Both the position numbers and the translations under genes were made by a program. From an uncultured Methylobacter sp. (GTDB taxonomy: Bacteria > Pseudomonadota > Gammaproteobacteria > Methylococcales > Methylomonadaceae), in assembly GCA_903832775.1 (NCBI GenBank), contig CAILCX010000142.1, forward strand, positions 1-40,642: 40,642 nt of DNA, in the 5' to 3' direction. The notes under the pieces were generated by a model, which saw nothing but the letters and a program-made list of their open reading frames with translations, did not search any database and was not told the origin of the DNA. Below are positions 33,484-40,642 of the stretch, piece by piece (the first letter of the stretch is position 1; every line of letters starts with the position of its first letter).

Positions 33484-34923
33484 ATGCAAAGTAAAAAGAA
33501 ATATTCATGGCCTATCATTCTGGCTTTGGTTTTACATCTTACCATTTTAGGTTTGTTTGGTTTAAGCGCCTTATTTAAACCGGATAAACAAGAACCGGAA
33601 TTTGTGCCCGACATAATTCATGCTGAAATTGTCGATGACAGTAAAGTCAATAGTCCGTCAGATCCAACTGTAGAGCCGGTAAAACAGGAAAAGAATCTGG
33701 CCAAAGAACTAGTCAAGCAGGAAGCCGAAAAAGCATTGCAGCAAGAAAAAGCGACGGCTGAAGCCAAGAAAGTTGAAGTTGCCAAAGCTCAGGCAGAAGC
33801 TGCACAGCAAGCCAAAGAGGCAGAAGTAGTAAAAGAAAAAGCAGAGGCTGCAGCGCAAGCTAAAGCAGAGGCTAAACAAGCTGAAGCAGTCAAAGCAAAA
33901 GTTGAAGCCGCTGCCGAGGCGAAACAGGCTGAAATAACCAAGGCCAAAGCCGAAGCAGCTGAACAAGCGAAGGCTGAAGCTAAACAACAGGAAGTTGCCA
34001 AGGCGAAAGCTGAAGCTGCCGAGCAAGCTAAAGCAGAAGAAGTAGCGCAGGCCAAGGCTGAAGCAAAACAGGCGGAGCTTGCCAAGGCGAAGGCTGACGC
34101 TGCCGAACACGCTAGGGCAGAAGCAGCAAAAATGAAGGCTGAAGAATTAGCGCAGGCCAAGGCTGAAGCAAAACAGGCGGAACTTGCCAAAGCGAAAGCC
34201 GAGGCGGCAGAAGCTGCAAAAGCCAAGGCAGAAGCAGCAGCGCAGGCGAAAGCTGAAGCAAAACAGGCGGAACTTGCCAAAGCGAAAGCCGAGGCTGCAG
34301 AACAGGCCAAGGTAGAAGCTGCCAAAGCAAAGGCCGAAGCAGCCGCGCAAGCCAAGGCTGAAGCAAAACAGGCGGAGCTTGCCAAAGCAAAGGCCGAAGC
34401 CGCAGAGCAAGCCAAGGCTGACGCCGCAAAAGCCAAAGCCGAGGCGGCTGCAAAAGCAAAAGCTGATGCAAAAGAAGCTGAAGTAGCCAAAGCGAAAGCT
34501 GAGGCCGCAGCAAAATCCAGGGCTGAAGCTGCAGAAAAAGCGGAGGCAGCCCGGTTAAAAGCAGAAGCAGAAAATGCTGAAGCTTTAAGAATGGATGCTG
34601 AACAGGCTAAGATGGATGCAGAACAAGATCAAATAGCGATCAAAACCGCCGCCGCCGCGATTCGACAAAAAGTGACGATGAGCTGGATTCGACCGGTATC
34701 AGCCTCGGCGGGATTAAAGTGTACAATTCAGGTTAGATTGATGTCTGACGGTACCGTCATTGATGCGGTAGTCGTTACGACCAGTGGTGATCCGATATTT
34801 GATCGTTCAGCGGAAAATGCTGTGCATAAAGCATCGCCACTGCCAGTGCCTAAAGATAGAGACTTGTCGGCCAGGGAATTCAAGTCATTCAAATTTTTGT
34901 TTGATCCGGATCGTTCCAGATAA
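33484..34923 (+). CDS. tolA: Tol-Pal bridging protein TolA
   Basis: 479 residues. One N-terminal membrane helix (WPIILALVLHLTILGLFGLS) includes the S-H-L-like residues that contact TolQ/R. A very long Ala/Lys/Glu/Gln helix follows (about 65-385), built of KAEAA and AEAKQAELAK units. The globular C-domain is at about 385-479 (CTIQVRLMSDGTVIDAVVVT, PIFDRSAENAVHKASPLPVP). TolA spans the periplasm and touches TolB/Pal. E. coli TolA has 421 residues, so the helical part is extended here. The DNA of the helix is internally repetitive: the sequence AAGCAAAACAGGCGG recurs at about 34061, 34166, 34256 and 34361, at 90 or 105 bp spacing, both multiples of 15 bp. Confidence 0.95.
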   Translation: MQSKKKYSWPIILALVLHLTILGLFGLSALFKPDKQEPEFVPDIIHAEIVDDSKVNSPSDPTVEPVKQEKNLAKELVKQEAEKALQQEKATAEAKKVEVAKAQAEAAQQAKEAEVVKEKAEAAAQAKAEAKQAEAVKAKVEAAAEAKQAEITKAKAEAAEQAKAEAKQQEVAKAKAEAAEQAKAEEVAQAKAEAKQAELAKAKADAAEHARAEAAKMKAEELAQAKAEAKQAELAKAKAEAAEAAKAKAEAAAQAKAEAKQAELAKAKAEAAEQAKVEAAKAKAEAAAQAKAEAKQAELAKAKAEAAEQAKADAAKAKAEAAAKAKADAKEAEVAKAKAEAAAKSRAEAAEKAEAARLKAEAENAEALRMDAEQAKMDAEQDQIAIKTAAAAIRQKVTMSWIRPVSASAGLKCTIQVRLMSDGTVIDAVVVTTSGDPIFDRSAENAVHKASPLPVPKDRDLSAREFKSFKFLFDPDRSR

Positions 34924-35000
34924 TTGGAAACACGGTTATCATCATAAAGATGTCGTTGATGAGTCGGCGCCAATTTTTTATAAGTTAGTGAGGGGAAAGC

Positions 35001-36284
35001 GTGAAATTTTTTAGAAAAGTTTTGTTGATCGGTCTGGTGAGTTTTTATTTGCCCATTTGCCATGCAGAGATGACGATTGAAATTACTGAAGGTATTGAAA
35101 GCGCTCTGCCCATTTCAATTGTTCCTTTTGGCATGCAAGGGGCTTCCGGGGTTCCGGTAGATGTAAGTTTTGTGGTTGATGCAGATCTGGCGCGTAGCGG
35201 TTATTTTAAAACCCTGGATAAGCAAAGTATGCCAGGCAGACCTAATACACCGGAAGCGATTCAGTTTAAGGATTGGCAAGCTTTAGGTCAGAATTATATG
35301 GTTATCGGTCAGGTCATCGAAGATCACGGTCAATATAATGTCCAGTTTCAGTTGTTTGATGTTTATAAAGGCGAGCAACTGATGGGTTACCGGATGACCT
35401 CCTCAGCTGATGACTTGCGCAGAACGGCTCATCATATCAGCGACCTGATTTTTGAGAAACTAACCGGCAAGAAAGGCGTATTCAGTGGTCGGATTGCCTA
35501 TATCACCAGCAGCAGGCAAGGCAAGCAAAGTAATTACAAACTGCAGATATCCGATGCGGATGGTTTTAACGCGCAAAACATAGCTTCCTCTTACGAGCCT
35601 TTGATGTCGCCTTCATGGTCGCCGGATGGCAGAAAGATCGCCTATGTTTCCTTTGAGAAAAAAGTCGCATCCATTTATATTCAGACTTTGGCTACCGGTG
35701 AACGAGTCAGTGTCGCGGAGTTTCCCGGAATTAATGGTGCGCCGTCCTGGTCGCCTGATGGCGGAAAGCTTGCGATAACCTTGTCCAAAGATGGCAATCC
35801 AGATATTTTTATTTTAAATCTGGTCAATCGCTCCTTAACAAAATTGACAAGAAGCATGGCTATAGATACCGAGCCAACCTGGTCGCCGGATGGAAGCAAT
35901 ATTGTTTTTACTTCTGACCGGGGTGGAAAGCCGCAGTTATATATTATGTCGAGTCAAGGTGGCGAAGAAAAAAGACTGACCTTTTCGGGTAATTATAATG
36001 CCCGGGCCAGTTTCTCGCCGGATGGCAGAAGCCTGGCCATGGTACATGGGAATGGTAGCGATTTTAGAATTGCGGTGATGGACATGGCGACCAAGTCGGT
36101 CACTGTTTTAACTGATGGCCGGTCAGATGAATCACCAAGTTTTGCGCCGAATGGCAGCCTGATTTTGTATGCGTCGCGAAAAGGCGGCTCAGGTTATTTA
36201 TCGGCAGTGTCATTGGATGGTAAAATGCAACAGAAGTTGGTTTTTAACGGCAGTGAAATTCGCGAACCAGCCTGGTCACCCTAG
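35001..36284 (+). CDS. tolB: Tol-Pal periplasmic beta-propeller TolB
   Basis: 427 residues starting at GTG with GAGGGG upstream. Sec signal MKFFRKVLLIGLVSFYLPIC to HA/EM. The mature N-terminus holds the strand that contacts TolA. The alpha/beta N-domain (about 25-160) includes GYFKTLDKQSMPGRP. The six-bladed propeller carries repeats of the form SPSWSPDGRKIAYVSF, APSWSPDGGKLAITLS, EPTWSPDGSNIVFTSD, ASFSPDGRSLAMV and SPSFAPNGSLILYAS. TolB shuttles between Pal and TolA. It follows tolA by 77 bp and precedes pal by 61 bp. Confidence 0.96.
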   Translation: MKFFRKVLLIGLVSFYLPICHAEMTIEITEGIESALPISIVPFGMQGASGVPVDVSFVVDADLARSGYFKTLDKQSMPGRPNTPEAIQFKDWQALGQNYMVIGQVIEDHGQYNVQFQLFDVYKGEQLMGYRMTSSADDLRRTAHHISDLIFEKLTGKKGVFSGRIAYITSSRQGKQSNYKLQISDADGFNAQNIASSYEPLMSPSWSPDGRKIAYVSFEKKVASIYIQTLATGERVSVAEFPGINGAPSWSPDGGKLAITLSKDGNPDIFILNLVNRSLTKLTRSMAIDTEPTWSPDGSNIVFTSDRGGKPQLYIMSSQGGEEKRLTFSGNYNARASFSPDGRSLAMVHGNGSDFRIAVMDMATKSVTVLTDGRSDESPSFAPNGSLILYASRKGGSGYLSAVSLDGKMQQKLVFNGSEIREPAWSP

Positions 36285-36345
36285 GCTTGTGTGGATGCAA
36301 TACGATTTTTTGTAAAATTAAATTAATATTTTTGGGAATAAAAAG

Positions 36346-36921
36346 ATGAAATTGAATAAAACTATGATGGCTTTGGCAATCAGCGCGGCAATCCTGTCAG
36401 GTTGTAGTGAAGATGAAAAAGATGCGAGTCTTACTGATGGTACGCAAACAGCTGCCAGCGGTATAAACGATGCGTCAACTAGAGGTTTAAATAACGGTTC
36501 TGGTATGAACGGTTCAGAACTGAGTAATTCAGGAATGTACCCCAATGCTGGCATAGGTCCTGAATTCAGCGATCCAAACAACCCGCTGTCAAAAAGCACA
36601 ATTTATTTTATGTTGGATAGCAGCCAGGTTCAGACTGATTTTGTTCCTGTGATTGCTGCCCATGCACAATATCTGGTAGCACACCCTAGTCAACGTGTTG
36701 TTATGCAAGGTCATGGCGATGAGCGTGGTACACGTGAATATAATATAGCCCTGGGCGAGCAACGTGCAAAATCGGTAGCCAACATGATGAAAGTCCAAGG
36801 CGTTACTGATGGCCAGTTGGATGTAGTTAGCTATGGCGAAGAAAAGCCAGCGTCATTTGGTCACGATGAAGCTTCCTGGGAGCTTAATCGTCGTGTTGAG
36901 TTGATTTATCAGGCTAAATAA
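36346..36921 (+). CDS. pal: Peptidoglycan-associated lipoprotein Pal
   Basis: 191 residues. Lipoprotein signal with lipobox LSGC (Cys20), so anchored in the outer membrane. A Gly/Ser/Asn-rich linker runs to about 80. The OmpA-like peptidoglycan-binding domain follows: TIYFMLDSSQVQTDFVPVI, then VVMQGHGDERGTREYNIALG with the diaminopimelate-binding D/R residues, AKSVANMMKVQGV and NRRVELIYQ. The first beta strand reads YFMLDS where YFDxDS is common, a mild departure. Its stop is immediately followed by the cpoB ATG. Confidence 0.95.
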   Translation: MKLNKTMMALAISAAILSGCSEDEKDASLTDGTQTAASGINDASTRGLNNGSGMNGSELSNSGMYPNAGIGPEFSDPNNPLSKSTIYFMLDSSQVQTDFVPVIAAHAQYLVAHPSQRVVMQGHGDERGTREYNIALGEQRAKSVANMMKVQGVTDGQLDVVSYGEEKPASFGHDEASWELNRRVELIYQAK

Positions 36922-37755
36922 ATGAAAGCAGCTCTTATCCTGTTACTGTCTGCTTGTGGTGTCGTTAATGCGGAAATGGCCCCTATTGTCGACACATCAA
37001 TGAACCCGACTGCTGAGGTTAGTGCTAAGCCTGCAGCACCCAATGCGCTGTTTGAAGTAATGGGGCGGTTGGAACAATTACAGGTTGAGGTTCAGCAGCT
37101 TACAGGTCAGGTTGAAGAGCAGGCTAATCTCATTACCGAAATGAAAAAGTCTCAAGCGACCATGTATTCGGATATGGATGCCCGACTACAAGGTCTTGAG
37201 AAAAAACCTGAGGGCGTTAAGCCTCCTGCTGGTGCGGAGAATTTACCAGTGCAGGATGGTTCGATTCAGCCAGACACCAAATCGGTTGAAGCGACTGTTT
37301 CTGCGCCGGTCGCAGCGCCTGAAGCCAAGCAAGCGCCTACTCAGAAGACTGAAATAACTCCATCTTCTGCAGACGAAAAACAGAAATATCAGCTGGCTTA
37401 TGAAGCACTTAGAAATGGCCATACAGCCCAGGCAATTGCTGAGTTTACCAGTTTGCTGAGCAATAATCCCAAGGGTGAGTTTGCCAATAATGCCCAATAC
37501 TGGCTAGGTGAGGCTCATAGGGTTAATCAGGATACTGATTCAGCGCGCAAAGCCTTTAATAGCGTGATTGTAAATTATCCGGGTAGTGCAAAAGTACCGG
37601 ATGCGTTATTAAAACTGGGTATTATTGAAACCGAACAAAAAAATACCCAAAAAGCACGTGAGTATTTAACTCGTGTTACTGTGGATTTTCCCACTTCAAC
37701 TGCGGCGCGTTTGGCGGCAAAAAAATTATTGTTACTAGATGACGTTAAGCAGTAA
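36922..37755 (+). CDS. cpoB: Cell division coordinator CpoB (YbgF)
   Basis: 277 residues. It joins outer-membrane constriction to PBP1B activity in species studied. The N-terminal signal MKAALILLLSACGVVNA/EM gives a Sec-exported form; it also contains an LSAC lipobox-like word after only 11 residues. Residues about 40-95 form a trimerising coiled coil (LFEVMGRLEQLQVEVQQLTG). A Pro/Ala/Lys linker follows. Three TPR units start at about 155: YQLAYEALRNGHTAQAIAEF, FANNAQYWLGEAHRVNQDTD, and VPDALLKLGIIETEQKNTQK. It starts at the base after the pal stop codon, so coupled translation is likely. Confidence 0.93.
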   Translation: MKAALILLLSACGVVNAEMAPIVDTSMNPTAEVSAKPAAPNALFEVMGRLEQLQVEVQQLTGQVEEQANLITEMKKSQATMYSDMDARLQGLEKKPEGVKPPAGAENLPVQDGSIQPDTKSVEATVSAPVAAPEAKQAPTQKTEITPSSADEKQKYQLAYEALRNGHTAQAIAEFTSLLSNNPKGEFANNAQYWLGEAHRVNQDTDSARKAFNSVIVNYPGSAKVPDALLKLGIIETEQKNTQKAREYLTRVTVDFPTSTAARLAAKKLLLLDDVKQ

Positions 37756-37764
37756 TTAACGGTT

Positions 37765-38400
37765 ATGTTGCGTATAACTGAGATTTTTTATTCCTTGCAG
37801 GGTGAGTCGAATACCGTAGGTTTACCTACTGTGTTCATTAGACTGACCGGCTGTCCTTTAAGATGCACCTATTGCGATACGGCTTATGCCTTTACCGGCG
37901 GTGAGAAAATTGCAATTGATACTATCATTGCCCAAGTTGAACAGTTCGGCACTTTCTATGTGACTGTTACCGGTGGAGAACCCTTGGCACAGCACGGTTG
38001 TTACCGCTTATTGACAAAGCTGGCCGATAAAGGCTTTTACGTGTCACTGGAAACCAGCGGTGCGCTTGATGTTTCAGAAGTCGATCAACGCGTCGTTAAG
38101 GTTATGGATCTTAAAACACCGGGTTCTGGTGAATTGAGTAAAAACCTTTATCAGAATCTTGACTACCTGGACTCAAAAGACCAGGTTAAATTTGTAATCG
38201 GAAATGATGAAGATTATGAGTGGTCAAAAGAAACTTTAATCCGATATGATTTGCCCAATCGCTGTGAAGTTTTGTTTTCACCGGTGATGGGCCGGCAAAA
38301 TCCAGGCGAGCTAGCCGATAAAATTCTTAAGGACAGATTGCCTGTCCGTTTTCAACTTCAATTACATAAACTACTTTGGGATGATGCCCGGGGTAAGTAA
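37765..38400 (+). CDS. queE: 7-carboxy-7-deazaguanine synthase QueE
   Basis: Radical-SAM enzyme converting 6-carboxy-tetrahydropterin to 7-carboxy-7-deazaguanine in queuosine/7-deazaguanine synthesis. 211 residues. It opens with [10 protein letters not shown] (substrate-binding E). The cluster motif [10 protein letters not shown] has C30, C34 and C37, the CxxxCxxC spacing that binds 4Fe-4S and [13 protein letters not shown] is the SAM-contact GGE motif. SLETSGA and [11 protein letters not shown] complete the family text. 9 bp after cpoB and 20 bp before queC; probably the same transcript. Confidence 0.95.
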   Translation: MLRITEIFYSLQGESNTVGLPTVFIRLTGCPLRCTYCDTAYAFTGGEKIAIDTIIAQVEQFGTFYVTVTGGEPLAQHGCYRLLTKLADKGFYVSLETSGALDVSEVDQRVVKVMDLKTPGSGELSKNLYQNLDYLDSKDQVKFVIGNDEDYEWSKETLIRYDLPNRCEVLFSPVMGRQNPGELADKILKDRLPVRFQLQLHKLLWDDARGK

Positions 38401-38420
38401 GTCAAACATTCGTTAGGCTC

Positions 38421-39110
38421 ATGACCAGCATACAAAAAAAAGCCATAGTCCTGCTTTCGGGGGGATTGGATTCAATTACCGTACTCGCCCTTGCAAAAAA
38501 ACAAGGCTACACCTGTTACGCCTTAAGTTTTGATTATGGGCAGCGCCATAACGCCGAACTGATTGCGGCGGCGCAAATAGCAAAAGATTATCAGGTTGAA
38601 GATCATAAAATCATCAAGTTGGGCTTAAGTTCCATTGGTGGTTCTGCCTTGACTGACGAGCATATTGCCGTCCCAAATACCCCGCAACAAGGAATACCGG
38701 TCACTTACGTGCCAGCAAGAAATACAATTTTCCTGTCGTTTGCGCTGGGTTGGGCTGAAGTTTTAGATCTGACTGATATTTTTATTGGTGTTAATGCCGT
38801 TGATTATTCGGGGTATCCTGATTGCAGGCCGGAATTTGTTGCAGCATTTCAGCAATTAGCCAATCTTGCTACCAAAGCCGGTGTCGAAGGTGAGTCTTTT
38901 ACAATACACACACCACTTATCGCTTTGAGCAAAGCTGAAATCATCAAGCAGGGCATAGCGTTGGGAGTTAATTATCAACAGACAGTTTCTTGTTATTCTG
39001 CCGATAATCAAGGTCAGGCATGCGGTGTTTGCGATGCCTGTCGATTAAGAAAAACCGGGTTTATGGATGCGGGAGTTACTGATCCAACGAGATATTCAAA
39101 CACAGGTTGA
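38421..39110 (+). CDS. queC: 7-cyano-7-deazaguanine synthase QueC
   Basis: 229 residues. ATP-dependent enzyme making preQ0 from 7-carboxy-7-deazaguanine and ammonia. The PP-loop SGGLDS is at residues 13-18, followed by [35 protein letters not shown] and [19 protein letters not shown] are family signatures. The zinc site near the end has four cysteines in [20 protein letters not shown]. It follows queE directly and closes the plus-strand run. Downstream are 124 bp before the convergent leuB-like gene. Confidence 0.96.
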   Translation: MTSIQKKAIVLLSGGLDSITVLALAKKQGYTCYALSFDYGQRHNAELIAAAQIAKDYQVEDHKIIKLGLSSIGGSALTDEHIAVPNTPQQGIPVTYVPARNTIFLSFALGWAEVLDLTDIFIGVNAVDYSGYPDCRPEFVAAFQQLANLATKAGVEGESFTIHTPLIALSKAEIIKQGIALGVNYQQTVSCYSADNQGQACGVCDACRLRKTGFMDAGVTDPTRYSNTG

Positions 39111-39186
39111 ACTCTACTAATTAAAGCCAATATATAAATTTTGTCTATCTTGCAATTGGTTATGGTTGTGGATTTTCTGAATTAAG

Positions 39187-39215
39187 TCGGGCTGCCATGC
39201 TTTTCTGCAACCCGA
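39187..39215. terminator. Possible bidirectional terminator between queC and the convergent dehydrogenase
   Basis: TCGGGCTGC (39187-39195) can pair with GCAACCCGA (39207-39215) with one mismatch around an 11-base loop. No clear T-run follows on either strand. It sits between two converging genes, where a terminator is expected. Confidence 0.35.
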
Positions 39216-39234
39216 TGTTTCGCTAAGTTTTAAA

Positions 39235-40341
39235 TCAAACGCGTGGCATTTGTATCAGCTTTTCGACAACCTTGTCACCAAATTCTTCAGTGCTGATCAT
39301 CGTTACGCCAGTGCCGGGTTTGGAAAGATCGGCAGTTGAGTAACCATCACCAAATACGCCTTGCATAGCATCCCAGACGTTTTTCGCTTCTGCGGCCATA
39401 TCAAAACTGTTTTCCAGCATCATCGCCACCGAACCGATCATCGAATAAGGATTAGCGATATTTTTACCGGCAATATCCGGTGCAGAACCATGTGAAGGTT
39501 CGTAATAGGCTTTCTCATCACCAATACAGGCAGACGGCATCAAGCCCAGCGAACCTAACAGGCCGCCGCCCTGGTCACTCAAGATGTCGCCAAACATGTT
39601 TTCCATGACCATCACGTCAAACTGGGTAGGCTTTAGGCACAGATTGGTCGCGGCTGAATCAACCAATTGATGAATCACTTCCACGTCAGGATAGTCTTTA
39701 GCCACTTCATCTAAAATTTCATTCCACAACACGCTGGATTTCAACACATTGCTTTTGTGTATATTGTGTAATACCTTTTTACGTTTGCTTGCCAACTTAA
39801 ATGCCTGATGAAGAATTTGGCTGATTTGCTGTTCATCATATTCCAGCGTCTCTTTCACATAACGTAAGCCTTGCTCGTTAATCCCTGTTTCTTTATTGCC
39901 AAAATACAGGCCGCCAACAAGTTCGCGCACCATAATAATATCGATACCTTCACCAATGATTTCAGCTTTTAACGGCGAGAAATGGGCCAACGCTTTAGGC
40001 AAAAAAACCGGTCTAAAGTTTGCGTAAGTATTGTAACGACGACGCATCGGCAACAAGGCGCCGCGTTCTGGTTGTTTATCGATGGGGATTAATTTAGATT
40101 GCTCGTGGCTCAAACCAATCGGGCCTTTCAATATCGCATCGGCCTGATCACAAATGTCGATAGTCGATTGAGGGAATGCATCGCCAAATTCAAAATAAGC
40201 GCAAGCGCCAAACGCTGCGGGCATCAACTCGAAATTAACATCGTTACGTTCTTCGATAAGTTTAAGAACTTTAACGGCTTCCCGAGTAATTTCAGGACCG
40301 ATGCCGTCACCTGCCAACACTGCGATTTTATAATTCTTCAT
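39235..40341 (-). CDS. leuB: Isocitrate/isopropylmalate dehydrogenase family protein, probably LeuB
   Basis: 368 residues. It begins YKIAVLAGDGIGPEITREAV, the family nucleotide/substrate motif. The arginine region RYNTYANFRPV, VRELVGGLYFG, LVDSAATNL and the metal-binding signature VMENMFGDILSDQGGGLLGS follow. The adenosine-binding EPSHGSAPDIAGKNIANP shows NAD preference (no NADP-type Lys/Tyr pair seen). LeuB oxidises 3-isopropylmalate in leucine synthesis, and VRELVGGLYFG is LeuB-like. The GALLPMRRRYNTY stretch differs from typical LeuB, so a related decarboxylating dehydrogenase is possible. No leuA, leuC or leuD is adjacent. AAGG lies 7 bases upstream of the ATG. Confidence 0.8.
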   Translation of the reverse strand: MKNYKIAVLAGDGIGPEITREAVKVLKLIEERNDVNFELMPAAFGACAYFEFGDAFPQSTIDICDQADAILKGPIGLSHEQSKLIPIDKQPERGALLPMRRRYNTYANFRPVFLPKALAHFSPLKAEIIGEGIDIIMVRELVGGLYFGNKETGINEQGLRYVKETLEYDEQQISQILHQAFKLASKRKKVLHNIHKSNVLKSSVLWNEILDEVAKDYPDVEVIHQLVDSAATNLCLKPTQFDVMVMENMFGDILSDQGGGLLGSLGLMPSACIGDEKAYYEPSHGSAPDIAGKNIANPYSMIGSVAMMLENSFDMAAEAKNVWDAMQGVFGDGYSTADLSKPGTGVTMISTEEFGDKVVEKLIQMPRV

Positions 40342-40426
40342 TAGCTACCTTTGAATGTTTGCTTAATATCTACAGAGATATATTTTAAAAAAAGCTATTT
40401 TACCAAGCCCCTATCAAAAGCGTGTT

Positions 40427-40443
40427 GATATTTTGTAAATATC
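40427..40443. promoter_or_regulatory. 17-bp dyad upstream of the leuB-like gene
   Basis: GATATTT-TGT-AAATATC is a perfect inverted repeat with a 3-base centre, 86 bp upstream of the minus-strand start. It may be an operator, but the AT-rich surroundings make chance dyads common. Confidence 0.25.
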
Positions 40444-40470
40444 GCAGATTGTTAGTTTTTATTGGTTTAT

Positions 40471-40501
40471 GATGCCAAACTGACGACGGCACTATTGGAT
40501 C
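40471..40501 (+). repeat. 31-bp exact copy of an istB internal segment
   Basis: Bases 40471-40501 are identical to 173-203 inside the istB gene at the left end, in the same orientation. The word GTTTAT precedes both copies, with a one-base difference before GATGCC. Both flanks diverge at once. It is therefore either the scar of a second IS21-type copy or a site of recombination or misassembly. Confidence 0.8.
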
Positions 40502-40608
40502 ACTGCATAGATGCAGCGTAAGTCAGCCGGAGGAATGTGAGAGGCTGTAAAGCCGATTGCAGTGGCGAGAGAGGCTATTGTCTCTCTGCCTAATACTTTG
40601 TATATCAT
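40492..40608 (-). CDS. Short reading frame cut by the istB fragment, prophage-protein-like N-terminus
   Basis: ATG at 40606-40608 is preceded by GGAGG at an 8-base distance. The 38 codons read MIYKVLGRETIASLATAIGF, then TASHIPPADLRCIYAVIQ, and stop inside the istB fragment. The text resembles the start of small prophage-region proteins (K-V-L..SIASL..A.GFTA..IP..A.RA), which run to about 80-100 residues. I infer that the 3' part was lost when the IS fragment arrived. The resemblance is from memory of the family pattern, so support is modest. Confidence 0.4.
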   Translation of the reverse strand: MIYKVLGRETIASLATAIGFTASHIPPADLRCIYAVIQ

Positions 40609-40642
40609 TTCTCATACCTCCATGATAATACATATAATAAGC

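Noticed and set aside
33709-34513. Long minus-strand frames (up to 233 codons) opposite tolA
   Set aside because: They are the mirror of the GC-rich Ala/Lys/Glu codons of the TolA helix, giving only Ala/Ser/Phe or Leu/Pro low-complexity text, with no ribosome site.

Overview
The window looks like a chromosomal segment of a gammaproteobacterium. The order yebC, ruvCAB, ybgC, tolQRAB, pal, cpoB, queE, queC is the classic gammaproteobacterial one. The moderate, AT-leaning base composition, a VPLP-type C-terminal sorting signal, a DUF3683-type flavin/iron-sulfur dehydrogenase and a giant multicopper oxidase would fit an aquatic or sediment lineage such as Methylococcales. That placement is inference: no methane monooxygenase or rRNA gene lies in the window.

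Left part (1-9437). The 3' end of an IS21-type istB gene is followed by IS-end-like repeats, an about 100-bp inverted-repeat element, an HDOD-domain gene and a decayed open frame. A minus-strand operon then carries a tripartite CzcCBA-type heavy-metal efflux pump, a PII-like signalling protein and a class I methyltransferase. The first three genes overlap by 4 bp, and the PII gene follows 9 bp later.

Middle (10008-26329). A 1303-residue FAD/Fe-S dehydrogenase ends at a strong hairpin. After an AT-rich regulatory region comes the most interesting locus: a small secreted ORF, a 1574-residue multicopper oxidase with C-terminal fibronectin type III domains, a small unknown secreted protein, an exported FKBP-type prolyl isomerase, and a c-type cytochrome fused to a periplasmic-binding-protein-like domain. 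Oxidase, FKBP and cytochrome c in this order is the arrangement known as mofABC in the manganese oxidiser Leptothrix discophora. The oxidase also has the architecture of Geobacter OmpB. The locus is therefore a candidate periplasmic or cell-surface metal-oxidoreduction system. Downstream lie two tandem paralogous secreted proteins, one frameshifted and one lacking its sorting signal, and an amino acid permease.

Right part (26612-40642). An exported L,D-transpeptidase, a SerB-like HAD phosphatase and yebC are followed by a brnT toxin pseudogene. Then come Holliday-junction resolution (ruvCAB), the Tol-Pal envelope system (ybgC to cpoB), two queuosine-precursor genes (queE, queC) and a convergent leuB-like dehydrogenase. 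The last 180 bp carry a 31-bp exact copy of an internal istB segment, which interrupts a short prophage-like reading frame. Both window ends therefore bear traces of the same IS21-type element.
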